NCBI GenBank assembly: GCA_964618175.1
Contig: CAZTZX010000034.1
Location: 1-19,094 of the forward strand
Length of the DNA stretch: 19,094 bases
Direction of reading: 5' to 3'
Origin: DTU018 sp964618175
GTDB taxonomy: Bacteria > Bacillota > Syntrophomonadia > Syntrophomonadales > Syntrophomonadaceae
The notes beneath the pieces were generated by a model. That model was not told where the DNA came from, did not search any database, and worked only from the letters and a program-made list of their open reading frames with translations. How positions within the stretch are numbered: the stretch's first letter is position 1; each line of letters opens with the position of its first letter. The translations under genes were made by a program, and so were the position numbers. Of the stretch, positions 1-7,599 are shown in pieces.

Positions 1-101
1 TGGGAACCACCCGCAAAGCAGCACAGGAATTAGGAGTGAGCCAACCCACTATCGTCCGCAAAGCCGCTAGATACAATATCCAGCTGAAAAACAAGAAATA
101 A
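1..101 (+). CDS. C-terminus of a transcriptional regulator with TyrR/Fis-type HTH (5' truncated by window edge)
   Basis: Reading codons from base 3, an open frame runs to a TAA at 99-101. The peptide starts GTTRKAAQELGVSQPTIVRK and ends in a short basic tail. This is the hallmark DNA-recognition helix-turn-helix at the extreme C-terminus of TyrR-like, PAS-containing sigma-54-dependent activators; the R-K-A-A-x-x-L-G-V-S-x-P-T-I pattern is diagnostic of that HTH class. Everything upstream (AAA+ and sensor domains) lies outside the window, so the signal sensed and the target genes cannot be told. It is followed by a repeat element, not by a gene in the same direction. The HTH assignment is strong; the sigma-54-dependent architecture is inferred from family knowledge. 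Confidence 0.8.
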   Translation, partial: GTTRKAAQELGVSQPTIVRKAARYNIQLKNKK

Positions 102-104
102 TAG

Positions 105-296
105 TGTCATCCTGAGAAGAGCACCAGCGAAGGATCTTCCCCCCTGGCATCGGAGAAGATTCTTCGCTCTGCTCAGAATTTGCAAGGCACGGGGACGGTT
201 GGACGGTTCTTTTGCCTTGATGTGAAACGCCTTCCGCCGAGCCGAAGACAACTGGGCGCGCGTGAAAGGATTCAATGGAGCAATGAGGGATGACGA
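105..296. repeat. MITE/REP-like intergenic repeat element
   Basis: Outer ends carry an inverted pair, GTCATCC (106-112) and GGATGAC (288-294). Inside, an imperfect inverted repeat pairs CCTGAG..AGCGAAGGATCTT (111-138) with AAGATTCTTCGCTCTGCTCAG (156-176). A second stem, CAAGGCA (183-189) and TGCCTTG (213-219), encloses a tandem GGACGGTT GGACGGTT (193-208). Motifs of the type TGTCATCCTGAG..GCGAAG..ATCTT and GGGGACGGTTCT are familiar as dispersed non-coding repeats in many bacterial genomes. No transposase is present. The boundaries are my estimate; copy number cannot be seen from one window. Confidence 0.55.
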
Positions 297-422
297 ATAA
301 GCAGCCAATCAGTCAAGACAGCAAGACGATCATTAACCTGGCTACATCCTTCAGTGGAGACCGGCGACAGCGGAATTGAACCTTTCATGAAGCGCCTTCC
401 ACCAGACTCTTTCAGGAGAGAT

Positions 423-451
423 TTGATTGTTAGTAATAGTCGGCTTATGAT
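423..451 (+). promoter_or_regulatory. Sigma-A type promoter of the first SEC-C gene
   Basis: A -35 box TTGATT (423-428) is separated by exactly 17 bases from a -10 box TATGAT (446-451, five of six consensus bases). The predicted start of transcription near 458 gives a leader of about 30 bases to the ATG at 489 and leaves the AGGAGG at 477-482 inside the mRNA. It would leave almost no leader for the alternative ATG at 471, so it also helps decide the start codon. Confidence 0.6.
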
Positions 452-476
452 AACCTAAAACCAATCAATAATGGTC

Positions 477-482
477 AGGAGG
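477..482 (+). promoter_or_regulatory. Ribosome binding site deciding the start of the first SEC-C gene
   Basis: AGGAGG lies six bases before the ATG at 489. The frame is open back to an ATG at 471, but that codon has no ribosome binding site, and starting there would place the AGGAGG inside the coding sequence as two arginine codons. Confidence 0.75.
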
Positions 483-488
483 AGAGAT

Positions 489-1742
489 ATGATGGGGAAA
501 GTGGGGAGAAATGATCCCTGTCCGTGTGGAAGCGGTAAGAAATACAAAAAGTGCTGCGCCTTAAGAGGTGCTGATGATATATTTAATACCTCCCTGGATC
601 CGTTTACGCAATACAATGAACAGTTTACCGAAATAAAATTAAAGCTGGATCGCTATTACACCAACACCATCAAACGACTGCGTCGGGATAGCCGGAAGAC
701 TTTCCTGTTTTATGCCGTAAATCACAGCTTACCGCCCGAACATGAATCACTGTACTCTGACTGGCTGTGGTTTGACCGGCAAACTCCTGAGGAGCTGTCT
801 CCCGCCGAGCACTATTTACAGGAGAACGGATCCTTTATGGATAAACCTCTGCAGGAATGCCTGCAGGCTTTATGCAACTCATCTCTTTCCATTTACAAAG
901 TCATAGATTCCCGGGACACTATACTGCAGGTACGCGACTTGTTTGCCAATGAAAATAGAGAAGTCCTGTTAAAGGAGCCCTGGTCGAACTCTTGCGAGCA
1001 TGCTGTCCTGGTTCTGGGTCGGCTGGTGGGGGTTGCGCAGGCGCAGATATTTTCGGGAATGGTTTTATTAACCGAAGACCCTGATGGTCAGAAAGAAGAG
1101 TTTTTCACGACCCATTATCAATATGCACAAAAGCTAGGACTATTCGCGGTCGGTCTTCCCGCCGAACTTATCTACGGGCTGTTTGATCACGCCCATAAAA
1201 AACAACCGTTTAGTCTGGGTGATATGCGCATGAGCGCTTTGGATACCACCCAAGCTCAAATGCTTCAGACTAAGTTATCTAATCATCGCCAATTTGAACT
1301 GGCCCATTACACCGACCAGGTGGCCTGGTATGTACCCCAAAAGGAACACTACGGCTATGTCAAACTAGCCGTTGGTGCGGATTATATTGCCATGTCGGCC
1401 GAGGTATTAGAAGATGTGGTTTTTCTGCAGGAACAAATCAAGGAAATGCTGCCCCAAATCAATATGGACTTGATCCACTGTACTCTGCAGCGCTCTTTTC
1501 CGCCCAGTGAGAAAGCAGATATGTGGTTAACTATCAGAAAGGATCAGCAGGCCGAAATGTGGTTGGATACGGCCCATAATGAGTTGGATGGCCAAACACC
1601 CCGTCAGCTTTTAACGGAAACAGATGGCAAGGATCACCTGCTGGCCCTGCTACAGGAGTTTTCTGAGACAGTTGAGACCGAAGATGAGCTGGATTTCATC
1701 AATTTTATGAAAGCGCGGGTGGAATCGGCTCCGGTTGTGTGA
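489..1742 (+). CDS. SEC-C zinc-motif protein with MbcA/ParS-like C-terminal segment
   Basis: 417 residues from ATG 489. The N-terminus carries a SEC-C motif, CPCGSGKKYKKCC, with zinc ligands C11, C13, C22 and C23, as at the SecA C-terminus and in YecA/AscA. The body is unrecognised but collinear with the first 400 residues of the large SEC-C protein at 11273-14155: SIYKV..VRDLF (about 134-152) matches SIYQV..IRDIF there, and the strand-rich stretch from about F269 to M320 also matches. Residues 357-391, MWLDTAHNELDGQTPRQLL and following, resemble the W-L..P...L.G.TP..LL..G...V..LL pattern of the Xre/MbcA/ParS toxin-binding domain (DUF2384); no toxin gene is adjacent. No signal peptide or membrane segment is visible, so it is probably cytoplasmic. 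Its 3' end overlaps the convergent engB by 38 bases. Biochemical function unknown; an adaptor for nascent or misfolded proteins is only a hypothesis. Confidence 0.85.
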   Translation: MMGKVGRNDPCPCGSGKKYKKCCALRGADDIFNTSLDPFTQYNEQFTEIKLKLDRYYTNTIKRLRRDSRKTFLFYAVNHSLPPEHESLYSDWLWFDRQTPEELSPAEHYLQENGSFMDKPLQECLQALCNSSLSIYKVIDSRDTILQVRDLFANENREVLLKEPWSNSCEHAVLVLGRLVGVAQAQIFSGMVLLTEDPDGQKEEFFTTHYQYAQKLGLFAVGLPAELIYGLFDHAHKKQPFSLGDMRMSALDTTQAQMLQTKLSNHRQFELAHYTDQVAWYVPQKEHYGYVKLAVGADYIAMSAEVLEDVVFLQEQIKEMLPQINMDLIHCTLQRSFPPSEKADMWLTIRKDQQAEMWLDTAHNELDGQTPRQLLTETDGKDHLLALLQEFSETVETEDELDFINFMKARVESAPVV

Positions 1743-2316
1743 TTTCTTGTAGGGAGTTGCACAGCTCCTCTAATCCATCACCGCTGACCGCGGAAAAACC
1801 AAGAGGCGGCTGATCCACCGGCAAATCTAATTCTCTGTGTATCATGGCCAGATTCTTTTGGCGAGCGGAACGAGAAAGTTTGTCAGCCTTAGTAGCTATC
1901 ACCATGAAAGGAATCTGTTGATGCTCCAGCCAATCCTTCATCATGCGGTCTTCTTCCGAAGGAGCATGGCGCATATCCACCAGGAGTATCACGCCCCGCA
2001 ACGTTTTTCGTCCCGACAGGTATTTTTCGATCATCTTTCCCCAGCGAGCTCTCTCTGTGCGGGCCACCTTGGCAAAACCATAACCGGGTAGATCCACCAT
2101 ATACCAGGATTGATTGAAGCAGTAAAAATTAATGGTGCGGGTCTTCCCCGGGGTGCCACTGGATTTGGCCAGCTTTTTGCGGTTGGCGAGACGATTGATC
2201 AGCGAAGATTTGCCCACATTAGAACGGCCTACGATCGCTACTTCCGGCAGCTCATCAGAAGGAAGCTGGTTCATTTCCACAAATACACCCACAAATTCCG
2301 CCTGTTTGATCTTCAT
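1705..2316 (-). CDS. engB: Ribosome biogenesis GTP-binding protein EngB/YsxC
   Basis: 203 residues, the usual length for this TrmE-Era-EngA-EngB family GTPase, which is required for late assembly of the 50S ribosomal subunit. GTPase motifs in order: G1 GRSNVGKSS (30-38), the GTPGKT switch region (54-59), G3 DLPGYG (75-80), G4 TKAD (142-145), G5 SAVSG (175-179). The start ATG at 2316 has a GAGGTAAGGT ribosome binding region just upstream. It is the last gene of the tig-to-engB cluster, 26 bases after the threonine aldolase, matching the position of ysxC downstream of lonA in Bacillus subtilis. Its last 38 bases lie opposite the 3' end of the SEC-C gene, and no terminator hairpin is visible beyond its stop. 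Confidence 0.96.
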   Translation of the reverse strand: MKIKQAEFVGVFVEMNQLPSDELPEVAIVGRSNVGKSSLINRLANRKKLAKSSGTPGKTRTINFYCFNQSWYMVDLPGYGFAKVARTERARWGKMIEKYLSGRKTLRGVILLVDMRHAPSEEDRMMKDWLEHQQIPFMVIATKADKLSRSARQKNLAMIHRELDLPVDQPPLGFSAVSGDGLEELCNSLQEITQPEPIPPALS

Positions 2317-2342
2317 ACCTTACCTCATGCATCTTAATAATA

Positions 2343-3371
2343 CTAGGCTAATGTTTCCCGTACCGCCTGGGCGGTTTTCAGCACATCTTCCTGGCTTATC
2401 CAGTGATGAGTAACCATTCGGTACCTGCCCAGTTCAGGTGGATTAATTTTAATGCCACGGGCCAGCAGTGGCTGGCTTAGGGGATCCCCTTCCCGGTCTA
2501 AACTGAAAAAGACCATGCTAATATGCACATCGTCTTTATATACCTTTAAGCCCTTAATGTCTGCTAACTCATTAGCCAGCAACAGGGCATTCTGGTGGTC
2601 TTCCTTTAGTGTCAGGCGCATGGTCTGCAGGGCGATCAATCCAGCGGCCGCCAAAATGCCAACCTGTCTCAATCCTCCACCCATAATTTTACGTTTTTTT
2701 CGAGCCGCCTCTATCCAGTCGGCTTTACCTAACACCAAGGATCCTACCGGGGCGCACAGTCCTTTGGACAAACACAGCATGACTGAATCTGCACAGGCCG
2801 CAATTTCCCGGGCTTCTACGCCCAAATAAACAGCCGCATTAAAAATGCGGGCCCCGTCCAAATGAACTGGTATCCCGTGCTGCTGGGCCACCCTATATAC
2901 TTCCTGCGTTTTCTCAAGCGGTATGACCCGACCATTAGAATGAGCATTTTCCAAGCATATCAAGCTGGTCTCAGGAAAATGAATGTCACCGTCCGGTCTG
3001 ATCCGTTCCTCAATTAGCTGGGCGTCCAATAAGCCTTTATCACTGGGTACAGTTCTTAACTGCACGCCTGCTATTACTGAGGATGCGCCTACTTCATGCT
3101 GCACAATATGACAGTCTTCACCCAGAATGACTTCACTGCCCCGAGGACAGTGGGTAAACAGTGCTAACTGATTACCAAAAGTTCCGCTGGGTACAAATAA
3201 GGCGGCTTCTTTCCCCAGTAGCTCAGCTGCCATCCTCTCCAATTCCTGAACAGTAGGATCATCGCCATATACATCATCACCAACCACCGCGGTTCGCATA
3301 GCTTCACGCATTTCCACCGTAGGCTGGGTAACCGTATCACTGCGCAGATCAATGCATTCCAAATTCTTCAT
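2343..3371 (-). CDS. ltaE: Low-specificity L-threonine aldolase
   Basis: 342 residues, full length for the fold-type I PLP-dependent aldolase that cleaves L-threonine/L-allo-threonine to glycine and acetaldehyde. Visible signatures: IDLRSDTVTQPT (7-18), PSGTFGNQLAL (61-71), the PLP-contacting LDGAR (171-175) and the Schiff-base lysine K203 in CLSKGLCAPVGS. It sits 22 bases after lon and 26 before engB, so it is probably co-transcribed with proteostasis genes, an unexpected partner. Start choice is uncertain: GAGGAG directly abuts the ATG at 3371, which is too close, whereas a TTG at 3362 (residue 4) would sit 9 bases from it and still precede the conserved IDLRSDTV. Confidence 0.93.
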   Translation of the reverse strand: MKNLECIDLRSDTVTQPTVEMREAMRTAVVGDDVYGDDPTVQELERMAAELLGKEAALFVPSGTFGNQLALFTHCPRGSEVILGEDCHIVQHEVGASSVIAGVQLRTVPSDKGLLDAQLIEERIRPDGDIHFPETSLICLENAHSNGRVIPLEKTQEVYRVAQQHGIPVHLDGARIFNAAVYLGVEAREIAACADSVMLCLSKGLCAPVGSLVLGKADWIEAARKKRKIMGGGLRQVGILAAAGLIALQTMRLTLKEDHQNALLLANELADIKGLKVYKDDVHISMVFFSLDREGDPLSQPLLARGIKINPPELGRYRMVTHHWISQEDVLKTAQAVRETLA

Positions 3372-3393
3372 CTCCTCGCCCAGGTAGTTTTAA

Positions 3394-5721
3394 TCAGTCG
3401 TAGATCAAGGTTTCCTTAAGTACCTCATCCATATGGGAAACCGGGATGAATTTCATTTTGCGTTTAACATTGGCGGGAATCTCAGCCAGGTCTTTTTGAT
3501 TATCTAGCGGAATAATTACCGTTTCAATCCCTGCCCGGTGAGCAGCCAGAGCCTTTTCTTTCAATCCTCCAATGGGCAGGATCCGCCCGCGCAGGGTTAT
3601 TTCCCCGGTCATAGCTACATTTTTGCGGGCTAGCTTCCCTGACATAGCCGAAGCCAGAGCTGTAGCTATGGTTATCCCAGCTGAAGGGCCGTCTTTGGGT
3701 ATAGCCCCTTCCGGTACATGTAAATGAATATCATATTCCTGACAAACCTCTTGGGGTATGCCTAAATCATCAGCTCGGGAACGAACATAAGTAAGGGCCG
3801 CCTGAGCAGACTCCTTCATTACATCGCCCAGTTTACCGGTTAAGGTCAATTTTCCCCTGCCCTTGAGCAAGGCTACCTCTATAGAGAGAATGTCTCCTCC
3901 CACTTCCGTCCAGGCCAAGCCGGTGGCCACTCCTACTTGATTTTCCTTTTCAGCTACGCCATAGTGATAGCGCTGCACGCCTAAGAACTTGCTCAAGTTA
4001 CCGCCCGTCACATTCACCATAGTATTGCGATCCTCCACTACCTGCCGGGCTACCTTACGGCACACGGAAGCGATCGATCTTTCCAGACCGCGCACCCCCG
4101 CCTCGCGGGTGTACTCACGGATGATCTTACGAATTGCCCCTTCGGAAAAAGTAATATGATGTTCGCTCAAACCGTGATCCTTGACCTGCTTAGGTATGAG
4201 GTGATCCAGGGCAATGTGCACCTTGTCTTCTTCGGTATAGCCGCTGATCTCTATTATCTCCATACGATCTAAGAGCGGTTTGGGAATATTGTGGGTGGAA
4301 TTAGCCGTGGTGATAAACATTACTTTAGAAAGATCAAAAGCTGTCTCTAAATAATGATCACTAAAAGTAGAATTCTGTTCCGGATCCAGGACCTCTAGAA
4401 GAGCCGAAGCCGGGTCCCCACGAAAGTCCATGGTCATCTTATCTATTTCATCCAGCAGAAAGACCGGATTTCTTGATCCAGCCTGTTTCATTCCCTGTAA
4501 AACACGCCCCGGCATAGACCCCACATAGGTACGCCGATGGCCTCTTATTTCGGCTTCATCACGAATGCCTCCCAGTGACATGCGGACAAATTTTCGATTA
4601 AGGGAGCGAGCAACCGACTTACCCAGGGAAGTCTTGCCAACTCCAGGAGGCCCTACCAGGCATAAAATGGGGCCTTTCATCTTTTTGGCGAGTTTACGGA
4701 TAGCCAGGTATTCCACGATACGTTCCTTGGGTTTTTCCAGCCCGTAATGATCCTCATCCAAAATCTTCTCGGCTACTTTTAAGTCGAGACGATCTTTGGT
4801 TTCTACTGACCAGGGTAGGGACAAAAGCCAATCCAGATAGTTGCGGACTACCACCGCTTCAGCTACCATAGGTGGCATCTTCTCTAGTCGTTCTAATTCC
4901 TTAAACGCCTTCTCATAGGCTTCCTTAGGTAATTTGGCCTTATTTATGCGCTCCTTTAATTCCTCAACCTCAGCGACCCGTTCGTCTTTATCGCCCAATT
5001 CCTTCTGGATGGCCTTCATCTGCTCCCTTAGATAATACTCTTTTTGAGTCTTTTCCATTTGCTTGCGTACCCGAATATTTATCTTACGCTCTAACTCTAA
5101 GACTTCCATTTCTTTGGCCAGCATCTCACATAGAGCATCCAGACGGCGTGCTATGTCACGTGTTTCCAATATGATCTGTTTTTCCTGGATACGCAAAGAC
5201 AGATGGGAGGCAATTACATCAGCCAGACGGTTGGGTTCTTCAATAGCTACTACCGAAACCACAGTTTCAGGAGGGATTTTCTTGCTTAAGCGTACATATT
5301 GTTCAAACTCAGAGATCAAGGCTCGCATAAGAGCCTCTAATTCCGGAGTTTTCTCCACTGTCTCTTCCTTAAACTCTTCTATCTCAACCTGCATATAGGG
5401 ATCCGAATAAAGAAACTGTTTGATTTCAGCCCGATACAGTCCTTCCACCAAGACCCGCATGGTACCGCCGGGCATTTTCAGTATCTGCCGTATCTCCGCT
5501 ACCGTACCCGCCGTATAAATATCTTCTATTTCCGGTTCATCGGTCTGCGCTTCTTTTTGGGTAGCCAAAAATATCTCTTTGCTTTCCATCATAGCCTCTT
5601 CAATAGCCGTGATGGACTTTTTCCTTCCCACATCCAAATGAATTACTGTATATGGAAAGACTAATACCCCTCTAAGCGGCAACATAGGAATAGAGCGGTA
5701 GGTGGTCTGGTTTTCCATCAT
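3394..5721 (-). CDS. lon: ATP-dependent protease Lon (LonA)
   Basis: 775 residues, normal LonA length. Domains in order: N-terminal substrate-binding LON domain (about 10-200), coiled-coil helical region (about 200-300), AAA+ ATPase with Walker A GPPGVGKT (357-364) and Walker B FLLDEID (421-427), and the C-terminal protease with the Ser-Lys dyad: S680 in DGPSAGITIA and K723 in GGLKEKALAAHR, at the expected 43-residue spacing. Cytoplasmic hexamer degrading damaged and regulatory proteins. The start ATG at 5721 is set by the ribosome binding site GGAGGTG at 5726-5732. It lies 27 bases after lonB, so the two Lon enzymes are almost certainly co-transcribed. No substitution of a key residue is seen. 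Confidence 0.97.
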   Translation of the reverse strand: MMENQTTYRSIPMLPLRGVLVFPYTVIHLDVGRKKSITAIEEAMMESKEIFLATQKEAQTDEPEIEDIYTAGTVAEIRQILKMPGGTMRVLVEGLYRAEIKQFLYSDPYMQVEIEEFKEETVEKTPELEALMRALISEFEQYVRLSKKIPPETVVSVVAIEEPNRLADVIASHLSLRIQEKQIILETRDIARRLDALCEMLAKEMEVLELERKINIRVRKQMEKTQKEYYLREQMKAIQKELGDKDERVAEVEELKERINKAKLPKEAYEKAFKELERLEKMPPMVAEAVVVRNYLDWLLSLPWSVETKDRLDLKVAEKILDEDHYGLEKPKERIVEYLAIRKLAKKMKGPILCLVGPPGVGKTSLGKSVARSLNRKFVRMSLGGIRDEAEIRGHRRTYVGSMPGRVLQGMKQAGSRNPVFLLDEIDKMTMDFRGDPASALLEVLDPEQNSTFSDHYLETAFDLSKVMFITTANSTHNIPKPLLDRMEIIEISGYTEEDKVHIALDHLIPKQVKDHGLSEHHITFSEGAIRKIIREYTREAGVRGLERSIASVCRKVARQVVEDRNTMVNVTGGNLSKFLGVQRYHYGVAEKENQVGVATGLAWTEVGGDILSIEVALLKGRGKLTLTGKLGDVMKESAQAALTYVRSRADDLGIPQEVCQEYDIHLHVPEGAIPKDGPSAGITIATALASAMSGKLARKNVAMTGEITLRGRILPIGGLKEKALAAHRAGIETVIIPLDNQKDLAEIPANVKRKMKFIPVSHMDEVLKETLIYD

Positions 5722-5748
5722 ATAACACCTCCAAGCAAATACATTCTA

Positions 5749-7467
5749 CTATATGTCGGTTTCCGGCGCAATAAGGCCGGCTAGGTGCTTATGCCCGTGC
5801 CACCTGTACTCCGAGCTATGGGAAGTGACTTTCTTGTAGTCACCAACGAAGGCTTGTTCTAAGACTTCATCGAGATCTCGTACCGCTATGATCTCCACAT
5901 CAGATATGCTGTCCAGGGTGGCCATCCGATTATCAGCCGGAATGATGATCTTTTTCATCCCGACCCGCCGAGCTGCCTCAACTTTACTCAATATCCCCCC
6001 CACAGGCCGAACTTTACCCTGTACGGATAACTCCCCGGTCATAGCCAGGAAATTATCGACCGGCTGCTGAGTGATCGACGAGTAAACAGCGGTAGCCATA
6101 CTTATTCCTGCCGATGGTCCATCCACCGGGACCCCACCGGGAAAATTCAAATGTATATCATAATCCCGAGTTTCTATTTCATAACGAGACCGTAAAACCG
6201 TCAGTACGTTTTCTACCGCACCCTTGGCCATACTTTTACGTGTGTAACTGCGCCCTGCTCCCTCCACCTGTTCCTCTTCAACAACTCCGGTAACAGTCCA
6301 GACGCCTTTACCGGACTTGACAGGAATACTGGTAGCTTCCACTTCAATTATGGTTCCAGCGGTGGCTCCATACACCGCCAATCCATTCACTACTCCTATG
6401 GTAGGCCATTCCTTCGGTTTCATGTCTGGACGGGGAGAAAAGCGCCCGTTGTTTAGCACCTTTTCCACCACTTGCCGGGTGATCTGGGATTCCATTTCCA
6501 TCTGAGCTATACCGGCGGAAAGCTGCACCATATTGACTGCCTCACGACCATTGGATGCGAAACGATTGATTTCCTCCAGCGCTCCTTCATCGATCTTAAA
6601 ACGCAAGCGCTCTAGAGCATTGGTGACAATAAGCTGAATATCTTCTTTTTCCAGCGGCTTAAAGAAGATCTCCATGCAACGAGATCTCAGGGCCGGAGGT
6701 AGTTCTTCCGGGTTACGGGTGGTGGCACCCACCAATCGGAAATCAGCCGGAAGGCCATTTAAGAAAATATCGTGGATGTGAGCCGGAATATTGCGGTCGT
6801 TTTCAGTATAGTAAGCACTTTCCAGCATTACCTTACGATCTTCCAACACTTTTAACAGCTTATTCATCTGGATGGGATGCAGTTCACCAATCTCGTCAAT
6901 AAACAGTATACCCCCGTGGGCTTTGGTACAAGCGCCTGGTTTGGGTTGGGGAATGCCGGCTGAGCCCATGGCTCCAGCGCCTTGATAAATTGGATCATGG
7001 ACCGAGCCAATCAGAGGATCAGCAATATTGCGTTCATCAAAGCGCATGATGGTGGCATCAACTTCCACAAACTTTGAATCATCCGTGAAAGGTGACCAGG
7101 GGTTATGCTTGGATTCTTCCAAGACCAAGCGGGCAGCAGCCGTTTTGCCTACTCCCGGAGGTCCGTAGATGATTACATGCTGGGGATTAATACCGCATAA
7201 GGCGGAACGAAGCATGTCGATTCCTTCCCTCTGCCCTACCACATCATTGAGGTTGTTTGGTCGGGTAAGGCTGGACAGCGGCTCACTTAACTTGATGCTA
7301 CGCATCTGTTTTAGTTTAGAGTTTTCCTTTTCTGATTCCTTAAAGATAACTGTCTTTTTGCCTTGCTGATTTTTGAGCAGGTTCCAAAAATACAAGCCAA
7401 TGATCACCGCAAAAACAAACTGAACGATATAGAGAATACCGCCATATTGAAGAAAAAAGTTGTTCAT
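5749..7467 (-). CDS. lonB: Membrane-anchored ATP-dependent protease LonB
   Basis: 572 residues from ATG 7467. The frame is open to a TTG at 7488, but the ATG is preferred because it follows AGGAAC/AGGG and opens directly into the hydrophobic segment. The N-terminal stretch YIVQFVFAVIIGLYFWNLL is a single membrane helix, as in B. subtilis LonB. The AAA+ module has Walker A GPPGVGKT (about 102-109) and Walker B LFIDEIGE (about 188-195); the protease has S452 in DGPSAG and K495 in GGILSK, 43 residues apart. The long LonA N-domain is missing, which is normal for LonB. In B. subtilis LonB belongs to the forespore (sigma-F) programme, so this gene supports a spore-former. A terminator separates it from clpX and implies its own promoter. 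Confidence 0.95.
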   Translation of the reverse strand: MNNFFLQYGGILYIVQFVFAVIIGLYFWNLLKNQQGKKTVIFKESEKENSKLKQMRSIKLSEPLSSLTRPNNLNDVVGQREGIDMLRSALCGINPQHVIIYGPPGVGKTAAARLVLEESKHNPWSPFTDDSKFVEVDATIMRFDERNIADPLIGSVHDPIYQGAGAMGSAGIPQPKPGACTKAHGGILFIDEIGELHPIQMNKLLKVLEDRKVMLESAYYTENDRNIPAHIHDIFLNGLPADFRLVGATTRNPEELPPALRSRCMEIFFKPLEKEDIQLIVTNALERLRFKIDEGALEEINRFASNGREAVNMVQLSAGIAQMEMESQITRQVVEKVLNNGRFSPRPDMKPKEWPTIGVVNGLAVYGATAGTIIEVEATSIPVKSGKGVWTVTGVVEEEQVEGAGRSYTRKSMAKGAVENVLTVLRSRYEIETRDYDIHLNFPGGVPVDGPSAGISMATAVYSSITQQPVDNFLAMTGELSVQGKVRPVGGILSKVEAARRVGMKKIIIPADNRMATLDSISDVEIIAVRDLDEVLEQAFVGDYKKVTSHSSEYRWHGHKHLAGLIAPETDI

Positions 7468-7500
7468 AAGCGCCCTGTTCCTTTCCAAACATACTGCACC

Positions 7501-7510
7501 TATTATTCCC
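7501..7510 (-). promoter_or_regulatory. Candidate -10 element for lonB (sigma-F-like)
   Basis: Read on the minus strand this is GGGAATAATA, which fits the degenerate B. subtilis sigma-F -10 pattern GGNRANANTW at every defined position; AATAAT would also serve as a sigma-A -10. No convincing -35 of either class is seen at the right distance. Transcription would start near 7494, leaving a short leader to the ATG at 7467. Low confidence because the pattern is loose. Confidence 0.3.
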
Positions 7511-7545
7511 TTAGTAGCAGCATAGAATGAAGTTTGGCGAGCAGT

Positions 7546-7573
7546 AAAAAAAGGTAGCTTCCGCTACCTTTTT
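7546..7573 (-). terminator. Rho-independent terminator after clpX
   Basis: Perfect stem GGTAGC (7553-7558) / GCTACC (7563-7568) closed by a four-base loop and extended by A/T pairs to 11 bp. On the minus strand it is followed by a run of seven T. The flanking A and T runs make it bidirectional in principle, but only minus-strand transcripts reach it. It lies 27 bases after the clpX stop and before lonB. Confidence 0.85.
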
Positions 7574-7599
7574 CCTATTCAGTATGCTTTTGTGAAAAG

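Noticed and set aside
30..308. 92-codon open frame on the minus strand
   Set aside because: It runs through the repeat element and antisense to the regulator's HTH codons; no domain, and no ribosome binding site that supports it.
471..488. ATG at 471 as start of the first SEC-C gene
   Set aside because: No ribosome binding site; the AGGAGG for the ATG at 489 would lie inside the coding sequence, and the predicted mRNA starts only about 13 bases earlier.
489..1742. A classical toxin-antitoxin pair based on the DUF2384-like segment
   Set aside because: No RES-domain or other small toxin gene adjoins either SEC-C gene, and both proteins are far larger than antitoxins.
2452..2829. 125-codon plus-strand frame inside the threonine aldolase gene
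   Set aside because: Antisense shadow of a well-conserved gene, with low-complexity composition and no family resemblance.
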